DNA of 5,451 nt, taken from JAAXZI01 sp045863575 (GTDB lineage Bacteria > Planctomycetota > Phycisphaerae > UBA1845 > PWPN01). Below the pieces are notes generated by a model that did no database searches, was not told the DNA's origin, and saw only the letters and a list, made by a program, of their open reading frames with translations. Shown piece after piece: positions 1 to 5,451 of the stretch. The position numbers and the translations under genes are program-made. Numbering within the stretch: the first letter of the stretch is position 1; every line of letters starts with the position of its first letter. The DNA is taken from assembly GCA_045863575.1 (NCBI GenBank), contig BTUC01000483.1, positions 1 to 5,451 on the forward strand, written 5' to 3'.

Positions 1-1134
1 AGCCCGGGGATCATGCAGAACCACGAGATGTCGCTGTGGCTCCTGGGCGTGATGATTTCTCTGGCGATCGGCGCGTGGTCCACGTACCGTAGCGTGGAGG
101 TGTCCTCGCGCGTGGCTTTCATCATGCTGGTCATTCAGTTTGTGGTCATGACCGCGCTGGCGCTGCACTTCACGGCCGTCGCCTGGGAGCAGGGGCGGCT
201 GACGGTGGCTCCGTTTCTGCCGGGTGCTTCGGCCAATGGGTGGTCGGGCATCCTGCTGGCCCTGCCGCTGGCCATGCTCTCGCTGGTCTGTGACGCCGCC
301 ACGCCGGCCTCCGAGGAAACCCAGAATGCCCGGCGCACCATTCCACTGGCCATCTTGCTGACACTGCTGCTGGTTGGCGCATGGGACGTGCTGGCATTTG
401 GCGCCTTGGCCATGTCCGCACCCGCCGATGAACTCATGGCCCTCAGCCAGGATCCCGTCGTCAATCCTGTGCCGCTGCTGGCCGGGCGGGTCTGGGGCCG
501 ATTCAAGGTCGTGGTTACCCTCATCGGCATGATCGCCATGCTGGGAGCGCTGGCGCCGTGCAGCATGGCGGCTTCCCGGCTAATCTATTCGCTGGGACGT
601 GATGGCGTCCTTCCCGGTTGGTTGGGCTGGATCCATCCTCGACATCGTACCCCCTGGCACGGGCTGCACGTCGTCTTTGTGCTGACGCTGGCCGCCGTCG
701 TGCTCCCGGCGCTGCTTGTGGGCCCCGCGCCGACCATCGCCTGGTGGGGGGGCGTGGTGGTCTGGTTCATTCTCGTGGTCTACTTCGCGGCCAATCTCTG
801 CAACATCGTTTACTACCGCCGCCTGGCCCGGCACCGATTCAACCCGCTGTGGAACCTGTTCGTGCCGCTGTCGGCCATGACCATTCAGGTGCTGGTGCTC
901 TGGCAAGTGGTGGTCAAAGAGGCCTGGGGCGCCGGGTGGATGGGAAGAACGCAGCAGATCGCCATCGCGATGGTATCCGGTGCTATTGCCCTCTATGTGT
1001 GGAGCCGCGGTCGGCGGAGTTCATCGTCGGGCGGTGGTCCGGTCGCCGGCATCCATTCAGATGAGAGCGGGGCGGAAGCTAACGAGTGGGTGGGTGAAAG
1101 TCGTTCGAACAGAGTCGCGGATCGCCATTCTTGA
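1..1134 (+). CDS. APC-superfamily amino acid/polyamine permease, 3' part (5' end outside window)
   Basis: Probable inner-membrane secondary transporter of the amino acid-polyamine-organocation (APC) superfamily; the substrate cannot be told from the sequence. The frame is open to the left edge. Counting from the Met codon at 13, about nine hydrophobic segments are seen (near residues 6-24, 34-53, 80-92, 110-134, 165-191, 218-236, 241-262, 282-301, 315-331), which fit TM4 to TM12 of the usual twelve. TM1-TM3, including the substrate-binding TM1, would lie upstream. Family signatures are YRSVEVSSRV before TM5, the TM6-TM7 loop DAATPASEETQNARRTIP (94-111), and ASRLIYSLGRDGVLPGW (187-203) followed by HPRHRTPWHG after TM8. 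I do not take the Met at 13 as the true start because it would leave an incomplete transporter. The last ~40 residues are a Ser/Gly-rich hydrophilic tail, probably cytoplasmic. The next gene begins 147 bases downstream, so cotranscription is uncertain. Confidence 0.88.
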   Translation, partial: SPGIMQNHEMSLWLLGVMISLAIGAWSTYRSVEVSSRVAFIMLVIQFVVMTALALHFTAVAWEQGRLTVAPFLPGASANGWSGILLALPLAMLSLVCDAATPASEETQNARRTIPLAILLTLLLVGAWDVLAFGALAMSAPADELMALSQDPVVNPVPLLAGRVWGRFKVVVTLIGMIAMLGALAPCSMAASRLIYSLGRDGVLPGWLGWIHPRHRTPWHGLHVVFVLTLAAVVLPALLVGPAPTIAWWGGVVVWFILVVYFAANLCNIVYYRRLARHRFNPLWNLFVPLSAMTIQVLVLWQVVVKEAWGAGWMGRTQQIAIAMVSGAIALYVWSRGRRSSSSGGGPVAGIHSDESGAEANEWVGESRSNRVADRHS

Positions 1135-1199
1135 GCACATTCGATTCTCTGATCAGGGCCGGAGTTGTCGCCTTCCTGATTCTAAACCCGGCGGCGTTT

Positions 1200-1205
1200 T
1201 ATACT
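1200..1205 (+). promoter_or_regulatory. Putative -10 box of the exported-protein gene
   Basis: TATACT matches the sigma-70 -10 consensus at five of six positions and lies in the only A/T-rich spot of this 147-base gap, 76 bases before the ATG at 1282. No good -35 hexamer is found 16-18 bases upstream; the region there reads around TGATTC. The distance from the permease gene makes a separate promoter plausible. GGCCGG follows at 1211-1216, as it also does behind the putative recJ -10 box. Confidence 0.35.
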
Positions 1206-1268
1206 CGCGTGGCCGGCTCTGATCGGTTATTCCTGTCTCGATAAGATCGAACCACCTCTTCTCTTGCG

Positions 1269-1275
1269 AAAGGAG
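1269..1275 (+). promoter_or_regulatory. Ribosome binding site deciding the ATG start at 1282
   Basis: AAAGGAG is a near-perfect Shine-Dalgarno sequence, placed six bases before the ATG at 1282. It lies inside the extended frame that could start at the TTG at 1264, so it argues for the shorter protein. Confidence 0.8.
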
Positions 1276-1281
1276 TTGCCC

Positions 1282-2136
1282 ATGTTTTCCGCGTTGATTG
1301 CGGCTTTGACCGTGCTGTTGCTAACCCCGGCGCAAGCCCCGCCGGCCAGGCCGGTGGGCAAGATCACGCTCACGCCGATCCGGGTGACGGAATCGCGCGT
1401 CAAGTACCTGGACGGCCAGGAGCCGGGGTTCGGCGACCGTGACGAACTCAATGTGCTCGTGCGTGTCGAAGGGGAGCAGGTGGCCCACGCATCCAGCTAT
1501 GGGCACCTCAAGCTCACCGAGGCTGTTGATGACACCGGCGCGGATCTCAAGCCCAAGGAGAAGAAGAGCTTCTTCAGCGCCCGCGATGAGGGTTTCGAGT
1601 CGCTGCGGTCAGGCCGGTTGGGCATGCTGCAGGAGGAGGACGAGCCGGGTTTCCGGGTCGAATTGGAGATGGCCCCGGCGGCCCGCAAGGCCGCGAAAAT
1701 CAAGGTGCTCAAGGGCGAGTTCCAGGTGCTGGCCGGGGGCAAGGAGGTGAAAGTGACGGCCAGCAAGCTCCCGGGGATGATCGGAAAATCGATCGAAGAC
1801 CCGCAGCTCAAGGCTGCCGGCGTTGAAATCAGGGTGCTGGATCCCAAAAAGGCCCGAGGCGGCTTGTTCGGTCTTGGCGGCGGTGGAGGAGATAGGAAGA
1901 TTCTGCCACTGGAGCTGAAAGGCAAGATCGCCGCTGTTCAGAAGATCGAGATCCTCGACGAAGACGGAGAGACAGCCACTCAGGGCCATATGAGTTCGGG
2001 TTCCGACGAGCAACAGAACCGCACTTACGATCTCAAGCGGCCACTGGATGACAAGATGGAATTGCAGATCGACCTGATCATCGGCCAGAAGACGGTGAAG
2101 GTGCCGTTCGACTTGAAGGACATTCCCCTGCCTTGA
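1282..2136 (+). CDS. Probable exported protein of unknown function, 284 aa
   Basis: I do not recognise a named family. Residues 1-19 form a hydrophobic stretch ending in TPAQA, which looks like a Sec signal peptide with cleavage near residues 17-19; it has no positive residue before the hydrophobic core, which is unusual. The mature part is rich in charged residues and beta-prone. Segments include a strand-rich first domain (about 26-90, with SSYGHLKLTEAVDDTG at 71-86), a Lys/Glu/Asp-rich middle (90-125), a second strand-rich domain (about 126-187, LKGEFQVLAGGKEVKVTA at 143-160), a Gly-rich linker GGLFGLGGGGG (193-203), and a final part ending VPFDLKDIPLP. From memory, this architecture resembles exported hypothetical proteins common in Planctomycetota; that is recollection, not a search result. 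No catalytic motif, Cys pair or lipobox is visible, so a structural or binding role is more likely than an enzyme. It is convergent with recJ, with 59 bases between the stops. Confidence 0.85.
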   Translation: MFSALIAALTVLLLTPAQAPPARPVGKITLTPIRVTESRVKYLDGQEPGFGDRDELNVLVRVEGEQVAHASSYGHLKLTEAVDDTGADLKPKEKKSFFSARDEGFESLRSGRLGMLQEEDEPGFRVELEMAPAARKAAKIKVLKGEFQVLAGGKEVKVTASKLPGMIGKSIEDPQLKAAGVEIRVLDPKKARGGLFGLGGGGGDRKILPLELKGKIAAVQKIEILDEDGETATQGHMSSGSDEQQNRTYDLKRPLDDKMELQIDLIIGQKTVKVPFDLKDIPLP

Positions 2137-2195
2137 CACGATCGTAGCAGGTTCGGCCGTCCCTCGAGATGGAATGTGCCTGATGGAACCGGCGC

Positions 2196-3188
2196 TCAAG
2201 GCTCGTCAGGAAAGACGATGTCGAGGACCTGGATCTCGACTGAGGTCCGGCCGTTGAAGGTGTTCAGGCAGGGCTCGAAGGCCACCCGGCAGCGCCGTTG
2301 CTCGGCGAGGCCGGGGAGCTGATGCGCCTGGCCGAAGGCGATAGCCTTTCGGCGCGTGGTGCCGTCGGAGACGCTGAACTGGAGGTGCTCGCCGTTGCGC
2401 CCGACGGTGCGGGGCTCGCCTTCGACGCACAGCATCCTGGAGGCGAACTTGGGCTTGGGGTTTCCCGGGCCGTGCGGAGAGAGCCGCTCGAGATCTTTGA
2501 CCACCGCCTCGCTGAACTCCGCCAGGGATGATTCGGCATCGAGCCGCAGCGAAGGCTCGAGATCCTGAGGGGTTAGACGCATGTTGGCGCGGTGGGTGAA
2601 GGCTTCGGCAAAGGCGGGCACGCACTCGCGTTTGATGCGCAGGCCGCCGGCCATGGCATGTCCGCCGTAGGCCAGCAGGTGCTCCGCGCATTCGGCCAGC
2701 GCCTGGTGCATCTCGAAGTGCCGGATGCTTCGCGCCGAACCCTGCCCCTCGCCATTCTGCAGGGCGATGAGCACGGCGGGCCGGCCGTACCGTTCCACGA
2801 CACGTGAGGCCACGATCCCCACCACTCCGGCATGCCAGCCGTCATGGGCCAGGACGATGCCCCGCCGCGACATGCAGGCCAGGTCGTCTTTTTCGATTCG
2901 CTCGCAAGCCGTCTTGAAGATCTCTCGCTCGGTGCTTTGCCTCTGGCGGTTGGCCTCTTCCAGGTAGAGGGCGATTTCCCTTGCCCGGTCTTCACTCGCG
3001 GAGGTGAGCAGCTCAGCGGCCAGGTCGGCGTGACCCATGCGCCCGGCAGCGTTGAGGCGGGGAGCGAGCCAGTAGCCGACGTGCTCGCAGTTGAGTTTCT
3101 GGTTCTCCAGGCGGGCGGCCTCGATGAGCGCTCGCAGGCCGGCCAGCTTCGATTCTCGCATGCCGGTCAGACCGAAGCGGGCCAGCAC
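2196..3188 (-). CDS. recJ: RecJ C-terminal fragment (DHHA1 and nucleic-acid-binding domains)
   Basis: This 330-codon open frame supplies the rest of RecJ. Counted from the GTG at 3188: LNAAGRMGHAD at 45-55, the DHHA1 signature GWHAGVVGIVASR at 117-129, GQGSARSI at 148-155 and YGGHAMAGGL at 174-183, then SPHGPGNPKPKF at 237-248, which corresponds to the RecJ PFGxGNPxPxF element, and an OB-fold-like end (FNGRTSVEIQVLDI at 311-324). The first codons (VLARFGL) continue the conserved sequence that follows GENR in intact RecJ. GTG at 3188 has no ribosome binding site and is only where the frame is first recognisable, so I do not think this half is translated on its own. It ends 59 bases from the stop of the convergent exported-protein gene. 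Confidence 0.8.
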   Translation of the reverse strand: MLARFGLTGMRESKLAGLRALIEAARLENQKLNCEHVGYWLAPRLNAAGRMGHADLAAELLTSASEDRAREIALYLEEANRQRQSTEREIFKTACERIEKDDLACMSRRGIVLAHDGWHAGVVGIVASRVVERYGRPAVLIALQNGEGQGSARSIRHFEMHQALAECAEHLLAYGGHAMAGGLRIKRECVPAFAEAFTHRANMRLTPQDLEPSLRLDAESSLAEFSEAVVKDLERLSPHGPGNPKPKFASRMLCVEGEPRTVGRNGEHLQFSVSDGTTRRKAIAFGQAHQLPGLAEQRRCRVAFEPCLNTFNGRTSVEIQVLDIVFPDEP

Positions 3189-3904
3189 GTCAGCGGCACG
3201 ACGTCAGCAATCGTGCCGAGGGCCACCAGGCCGGTGGCGCTGATGAGGTATTCCCGCAGCTCGGGGGTTACCCGGTCCGCTCCGCAGAGCGCCTTGGCCA
3301 CCGCCCAGGCCAGCTTGAAGGCCACGCCGGCGCCGCAGAGATCACGGTTGGCATACGCCGGCTCGACGCAGGGGTGCACGAGGCAATCGGCCTCCGGCAT
3401 GGCTGCACCGGGGCAGTGGTGATCGGTGATGATCAGCGTCAGGCCCAGATCGCGCGCGACCTGGGCCTCTCGAATGGCCGTGATGCCACAGTCCACGCTG
3501 ATGACCGTGTCGACGCCGCGGGCGTGGATGGCCCGCAGTGCGTCCGCGTTGAGACCGTAGCCTTCATCAATGCGGTGGGGGATGTAGTAGGAGACTTCGG
3601 CCCCGGCCATCTTGAGCAGGTGCCAGAGGATGGCCGTCCCGGTAATGCCGTCCACGTCATAGTCGCCGTAGATCACGATGGGCCGCCGGTCGCGCACCTT
3701 GCGGCAGATGATTTCGGCGGCCTTCGCTGTCTCAGACAGCGACTCGGGTGGATGGAGCGTTTTCAGGGAAGGGCCCAGGAATGCCTCGGAGCCTGCTTCA
3801 TCGATGCCGCGGTTGTGCAGGAGCTGGGCCGTCAGCGGCGTGATCCCCAGCCGACGGGCGGCATCATGACGGCCGGGCCAGGTTGGGGCAACGATCCAGC
3901 GCAT
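3167..3904 (-). CDS. recJ: RecJ N-terminal fragment (DHH catalytic domain)
   Basis: This 245-residue open frame holds the metal-binding core of the DHH phosphoesterase superfamily. Visible motifs, counted from the Met at 3904: YGDYDVDG at about 79-86 (motif I), ISVDCG at 135-140 (motif II), TDHH at 160-163 (motif III, the name-giving DHH) and GTIADVVPL at 230-238 (motif IV). The conserved CGAGVAFKL is at about 190-198. The opening MRWIVAP is typical of RecJ. I choose the ATG at 3904 over the one at 3910 because AAGGA (3914-3910) is five bases before it, whereas the upstream ATG overlaps that ribosome binding site. After T239 the frame runs into CWPASV and a stop, which is not RecJ sequence. 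Confidence 0.8.
   Translation of the reverse strand: MRWIVAPTWPGRHDAARRLGITPLTAQLLHNRGIDEAGSEAFLGPSLKTLHPPESLSETAKAAEIICRKVRDRRPIVIYGDYDVDGITGTAILWHLLKMAGAEVSYYIPHRIDEGYGLNADALRAIHARGVDTVISVDCGITAIREAQVARDLGLTLIITDHHCPGAAMPEADCLVHPCVEPAYANRDLCGAGVAFKLAWAVAKALCGADRVTPELREYLISATGLVALGTIADVVPLTCWPASV
3187..3208. repeat. 8-bp direct repeat at the recJ break
   Basis: ACGTCAGC occurs at 3187-3194 and again at 3201-3208, 14 bases apart. On the coding strand the copies are GCTGACGT in the ADV codons of motif IV and GCTGACGT across the junction where the frame changes. The copy over the junction may have been created by the deletion itself, so it is a mark of the breakpoint more than proof of mechanism. 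Confidence 0.5.
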
Positions 3905-3909
3905 GGACA

Positions 3910-3914
3910 TCCTT
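3910..3914 (-). promoter_or_regulatory. recJ ribosome binding site
   Basis: AAGGA on the minus strand lies five bases before the ATG at 3904 and overlaps the alternative ATG at 3910, so it selects the downstream start. Confidence 0.6.
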
Positions 3915-3954
3915 GTAGTCGCTCGAAATGCCGGTATTCCTTTTCCGGCCGGTC

Positions 3955-3982
3955 AGTATATCGCCGGGGCACACGCGGGACA
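3955..3982 (-). promoter_or_regulatory. Putative sigma-70 type promoter of recJ
   Basis: On the minus strand TTGTCC (3982-3977) and TATACT (3960-3955) are separated by 16 bases and match the -35 and -10 consensus at four and five of six positions. They sit about 50 bases before the chosen recJ start, inside the 140-base gap between recJ and the upstream hydrolase gene. This suggests that recJ has its own promoter although it follows another gene on the same strand. The palindrome CCGGCCGG (3945-3952) lies just downstream, and GGCCGGCC (4002-4009) just upstream. Confidence 0.5.
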
Positions 3983-4050
3983 ATCCAGCTCAAGGACGTT
4001 AGGCCGGCCGCTACAGATCGCCGAAGTCATCAAGTGGTGGGGCACACCGC

Positions 4051-5451
4051 TCAGTAATCCGGGTGCCACCAGAGCTGGCCGTTGGCTGACTCCCAGAGAT
4101 CCGGACGGCCGTCGCCGTCGGTGTCCACCCTCCGCTCATCCTCGGCCACGATGAGGGGCGCCTTCCATTCGAGGTTGTTCTGCTCGCGGAACCAGGTCAC
4201 GCCCTCGCGGACCAAGTCGTAGTAGACGTCGTATTCGCCAGGCTGCTCCGGCGCGGTGAGCTCAAACCTGAATGTCGTGGTCGCGCCCGGCCGGACAGTT
4301 GTCCGGCCCGCCAGGGGGTGATGGCCGATCACGTCGTAGTCTGCGTCGGTCGGCTGGCGGTCCTGCTCGACGATGGCGCATCCCAGCCGGTATTGCTCCT
4401 GCTCGCTCCAGGCATCCCAGCCGTCGTTGCGGACGGTCACACTGACGCGATACGACCGGCCGGCGGTCACGATCCGCGGGATCGTGTCGGCGATCCAGGT
4501 CGCGCGGTAGTCGTTGTGGCCGCCCAGATGGTGCCGCAGCAGGTAATAGAACGTGAACGCATCCAGGTAGCGCTGGTTGACCGCCCGATTGGCGGTCGCC
4601 TCCATCTCCGCGATCTGGCGGGGCCAGGCCACGATGGTGCGATACCACGCGAAGTGTACGCCGGATTCGTGGGCGATCGCCGGAGAAGGGCACGCGTCCG
4701 ATGGGAAGCGTTCCAGCACGGGCACGTTTTCGACCAGCAGGGGACCGGGCGGCTGGCCGTTCTGGACGCCGATGCCGTCGCCGCTGAACGGCAGGTGGTG
4801 ACGGTAATCGGCCTCCCGGATCTCACCGGCGCTGCCGTTGAGCAGCCAGCCGGAGATGGAGTAGTCAAACATGCGGTAGTAGTGCTTGCAGTGCTCCTGC
4901 CAGGCCTGCACCGCGCTGGGATAGCCGGAAGGCTCCCGTTTTCCGTGCAGTTGCGTCGGATTCACATAGCCCGCCCCCGAGTCCCAGGAGATGAAGAAGT
5001 CGCGCGGTGATTTGTGGCGGTAGAACCAGTCCATGGCCACCGACGCGCGGTCTACTGCGTTCGGGTCTATCCCCCAGTTGCAGGTGGCCTTGCCGCGGGC
5101 GGGGTCGGTGAACCGCTGGGCGCCGAGCAGGTAGAGGGTCCAGGAGGCTTGGTCGTAGTCACCCAGGCCGATCATCATGTAGTTGCCCGGCGGCACTTTG
5201 CCGTCGGGGCCGATCAGGCCGCGTTGCCGCATCTGGGCCGGCGTCGGTGGGGGGTTCTGAATGTACCGCCGCTCGCGCACGGCTGGCAGCAAGGCGTGAT
5301 AGAAAGAGGCGTTGCTGATCCACTGCGGGCTGGCGGCATCCGCTTCCTTGTACGCGTTGTAGGCGGTGAGCAGGCGGGCGGTTTCCCACTCGGTCTCCAC
5401 GTCCTCGTGCTTGCCGCCCTGACGTTTCGTGTATTTGAACGGCCAGTTCTC
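4051..5451 (-). CDS. GxGYxYP-family putative glycoside hydrolase with C-terminal Ig-like domain, 3' part
   Basis: The frame is open to the right edge, so 466 C-terminal residues are seen and the start lies outside; the GTG at 5400 is only an internal codon. Residues are numbered from the window edge. The first ~315 residues match the C-terminal domain of GxGYxYP proteins, a family of putative glycoside hydrolases of uncertain substrate. Matching elements are GLGDYDQASWTLY (95-107), a DPARGKATCNWGIDPNAVDR block (116-135), FISWDSGAGYVNP (153-165, containing the G-A-G-Y-V-N-P form of the name motif) and YYRMFDYSISGWLLNG (191-206). Residues ~320-436 form an Ig-like domain of the NBR1 FW type: VTVRNDGWDAW, RLGCAI, then PGEYDVYYDLVREGVTWF. 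The chain ends with DTDGDGRPDLWE (443-454) and WWHPDY. Accessory Ig modules in such enzymes are usually extracytoplasmic, so export is likely, but the signal region is not in the window. Catalytic residues are not established by what I see. No terminator is evident before recJ. Confidence 0.85.
   Translation of the reverse strand, partial: ENWPFKYTKRQGGKHEDVETEWETARLLTAYNAYKEADAASPQWISNASFYHALLPAVRERRYIQNPPPTPAQMRQRGLIGPDGKVPPGNYMMIGLGDYDQASWTLYLLGAQRFTDPARGKATCNWGIDPNAVDRASVAMDWFYRHKSPRDFFISWDSGAGYVNPTQLHGKREPSGYPSAVQAWQEHCKHYYRMFDYSISGWLLNGSAGEIREADYRHHLPFSGDGIGVQNGQPPGPLLVENVPVLERFPSDACPSPAIAHESGVHFAWYRTIVAWPRQIAEMEATANRAVNQRYLDAFTFYYLLRHHLGGHNDYRATWIADTIPRIVTAGRSYRVSVTVRNDGWDAWSEQEQYRLGCAIVEQDRQPTDADYDVIGHHPLAGRTTVRPGATTTFRFELTAPEQPGEYDVYYDLVREGVTWFREQNNLEWKAPLIVAEDERRVDTDGDGRPDLWESANGQLWWHPDY
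4090..4125 (-). other. EF-hand-like DxDxDG calcium-binding loop at the C terminus
   Basis: DTDGDGRPDLWE has Asp at loop positions 1, 3, 5 and 9, Gly at 6 and Glu at 12, which fits the calcium-binding loop of EF-hand, dockerin and thrombospondin type 3 repeats. Only one copy is present, close to the C terminus. Confidence 0.7.
4144..4494 (-). other. NBR1/FW-type Ig-like domain within the GxGYxYP protein
   Basis: This stretch codes for a seven-strand-like module with the family's spaced tryptophans: a first strand after the AGRSYRV segment, VTVRNDGWDAW, RLGCAIVEQ, a HHPLAGRTTVRPG turn, then FRFELTAPEQPGEYDVYYDL and GVTWF. The pattern (pGx-tf-F-l-aP-pGxY-v-y-lv-eg-WF) is the usual one for bacterial copies of this fold. 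It is an accessory binding or spacer domain rather than catalytic. Confidence 0.65.

Larger units (their letters stand above)
2196..3904 (-). pseudogene. recJ: recJ, single-stranded-DNA-specific exonuclease, interrupted by a frameshift
   Basis: RecJ degrades single-stranded DNA 5' to 3' with Mn/Mg in recombinational repair (RecF pathway), mismatch repair and base-excision repair. The gene is read from 3904 down to the TGA at 2196-2198, but the two halves lie in different frames that meet near 3188. The upstream half carries the DHH phosphoesterase motifs and ends after ADVVPLT; the downstream half resumes at VLARFGL and carries the DHHA1 and C-terminal domains. The GENR residues that normally join them are absent. 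Adding those four residues gives about 573 residues, a normal RecJ length, so nothing else seems missing. Translation from the normal start would stop at 3167, with only six out-of-frame residues after the break. Both halves are otherwise well preserved, so the lesion is recent or is a sequence/assembly error. If real, the product would be an isolated DHH domain, most likely inactive. Confidence 0.85.

Noticed and set aside
13..15. ATG at 13 as the true start of the permease
   Set aside because: The frame is open to the window edge and a start here would lack TM1-TM3 of an APC transporter.
1158..1200. Possible intrinsic terminator after the permease gene (GCCGG at 1158-1162 with CCGGC at 1188-1192, then TTTT)
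   Set aside because: The stem is only five pairs with a 25-base loop, and the short T run belongs to the putative -10 region.
1147..1224. Repeat CTCTGATC at 1147-1154 and 1217-1224, near two GGCCGG copies
   Set aside because: An 8-base match within 80 bases is plausible by chance and shows no symmetry or relation to the gene starts.
2137..2195. Bidirectional terminator between the convergent genes
   Set aside because: Only a five-pair GGTTC/GAACC match with a long loop and no T run on either strand could be found.
1609..2199. 196-codon open frame on the minus strand opposite the exported-protein gene
   Set aside because: The plus-strand gene has a strong ribosome binding site and a signal peptide; this frame has neither and overlaps it fully.
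3167..3188. Programmed ribosomal frameshift in recJ
   Set aside because: There is no slippery homopolymer or stimulatory signal at the junction, and conserved residues are missing, which frameshifting would not explain.
3374..4057. 227-codon open frame on the plus strand opposite recJ
   Set aside because: It is antisense to the strongly conserved RecJ N-terminal half and arises from G+C-rich codon bias; no family features are seen in its translation.
4318..5010. 230-codon open frame on the plus strand opposite the hydrolase
   Set aside because: It is antisense to the GxGYxYP and Ig-domain coding sequence, and its Arg/Ala/Val-rich translation has no recognisable motif.

Overview
The window is G+C-rich DNA with strongly G/C-ending codons and four protein genes arranged as two convergent pairs: two on the plus strand in the left 2.1 kb, two on the minus strand in the right 3.3 kb. 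No tRNA, rRNA, CRISPR array, insertion sequence or phage gene is visible. The gene types suggest a Planctomycetota-like bacterium: a GxGYxYP-family putative glycoside hydrolase with an NBR1-type Ig module, and a small exported protein that resembles, from memory, planctomycete hypothetical proteins. This assignment is inference only; nothing in the window fixes taxonomy.

Left to right: (1) the 3' part of an APC-superfamily amino-acid/amine permease (TM4-TM12), whose 5' end is outside the window; (2) a 284-residue probable exported protein of unknown function with a very good ribosome binding site and its own likely promoter; (3) on the minus strand, recJ, the single-strand-specific 5'-3' DNA exonuclease, broken near its middle by a frameshift; (4) on the minus strand, the 3' part of a GxGYxYP putative glycoside hydrolase with a C-terminal Ig-like domain and a terminal calcium-binding-type loop, entering from the right edge.

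The most notable observation is the recJ lesion. The two halves are both well conserved and together give a normal RecJ length, but the residues Gly-Glu-Asn-Arg usually found after the ADVVPL motif are missing. The reading frame change fits a clean loss of 13 nucleotides between otherwise intact codons. This is either a real inactivating deletion or an assembly artefact. No programmed-frameshift signal is visible.

The genes look like ordinary neighbours rather than one pathway: transport, an envelope or exported protein, DNA repair and carbohydrate processing. Two putative promoters, for the exported protein and for recJ, share TATACT followed closely by GGCCGG. I found no convincing undescribed multi-gene system here.
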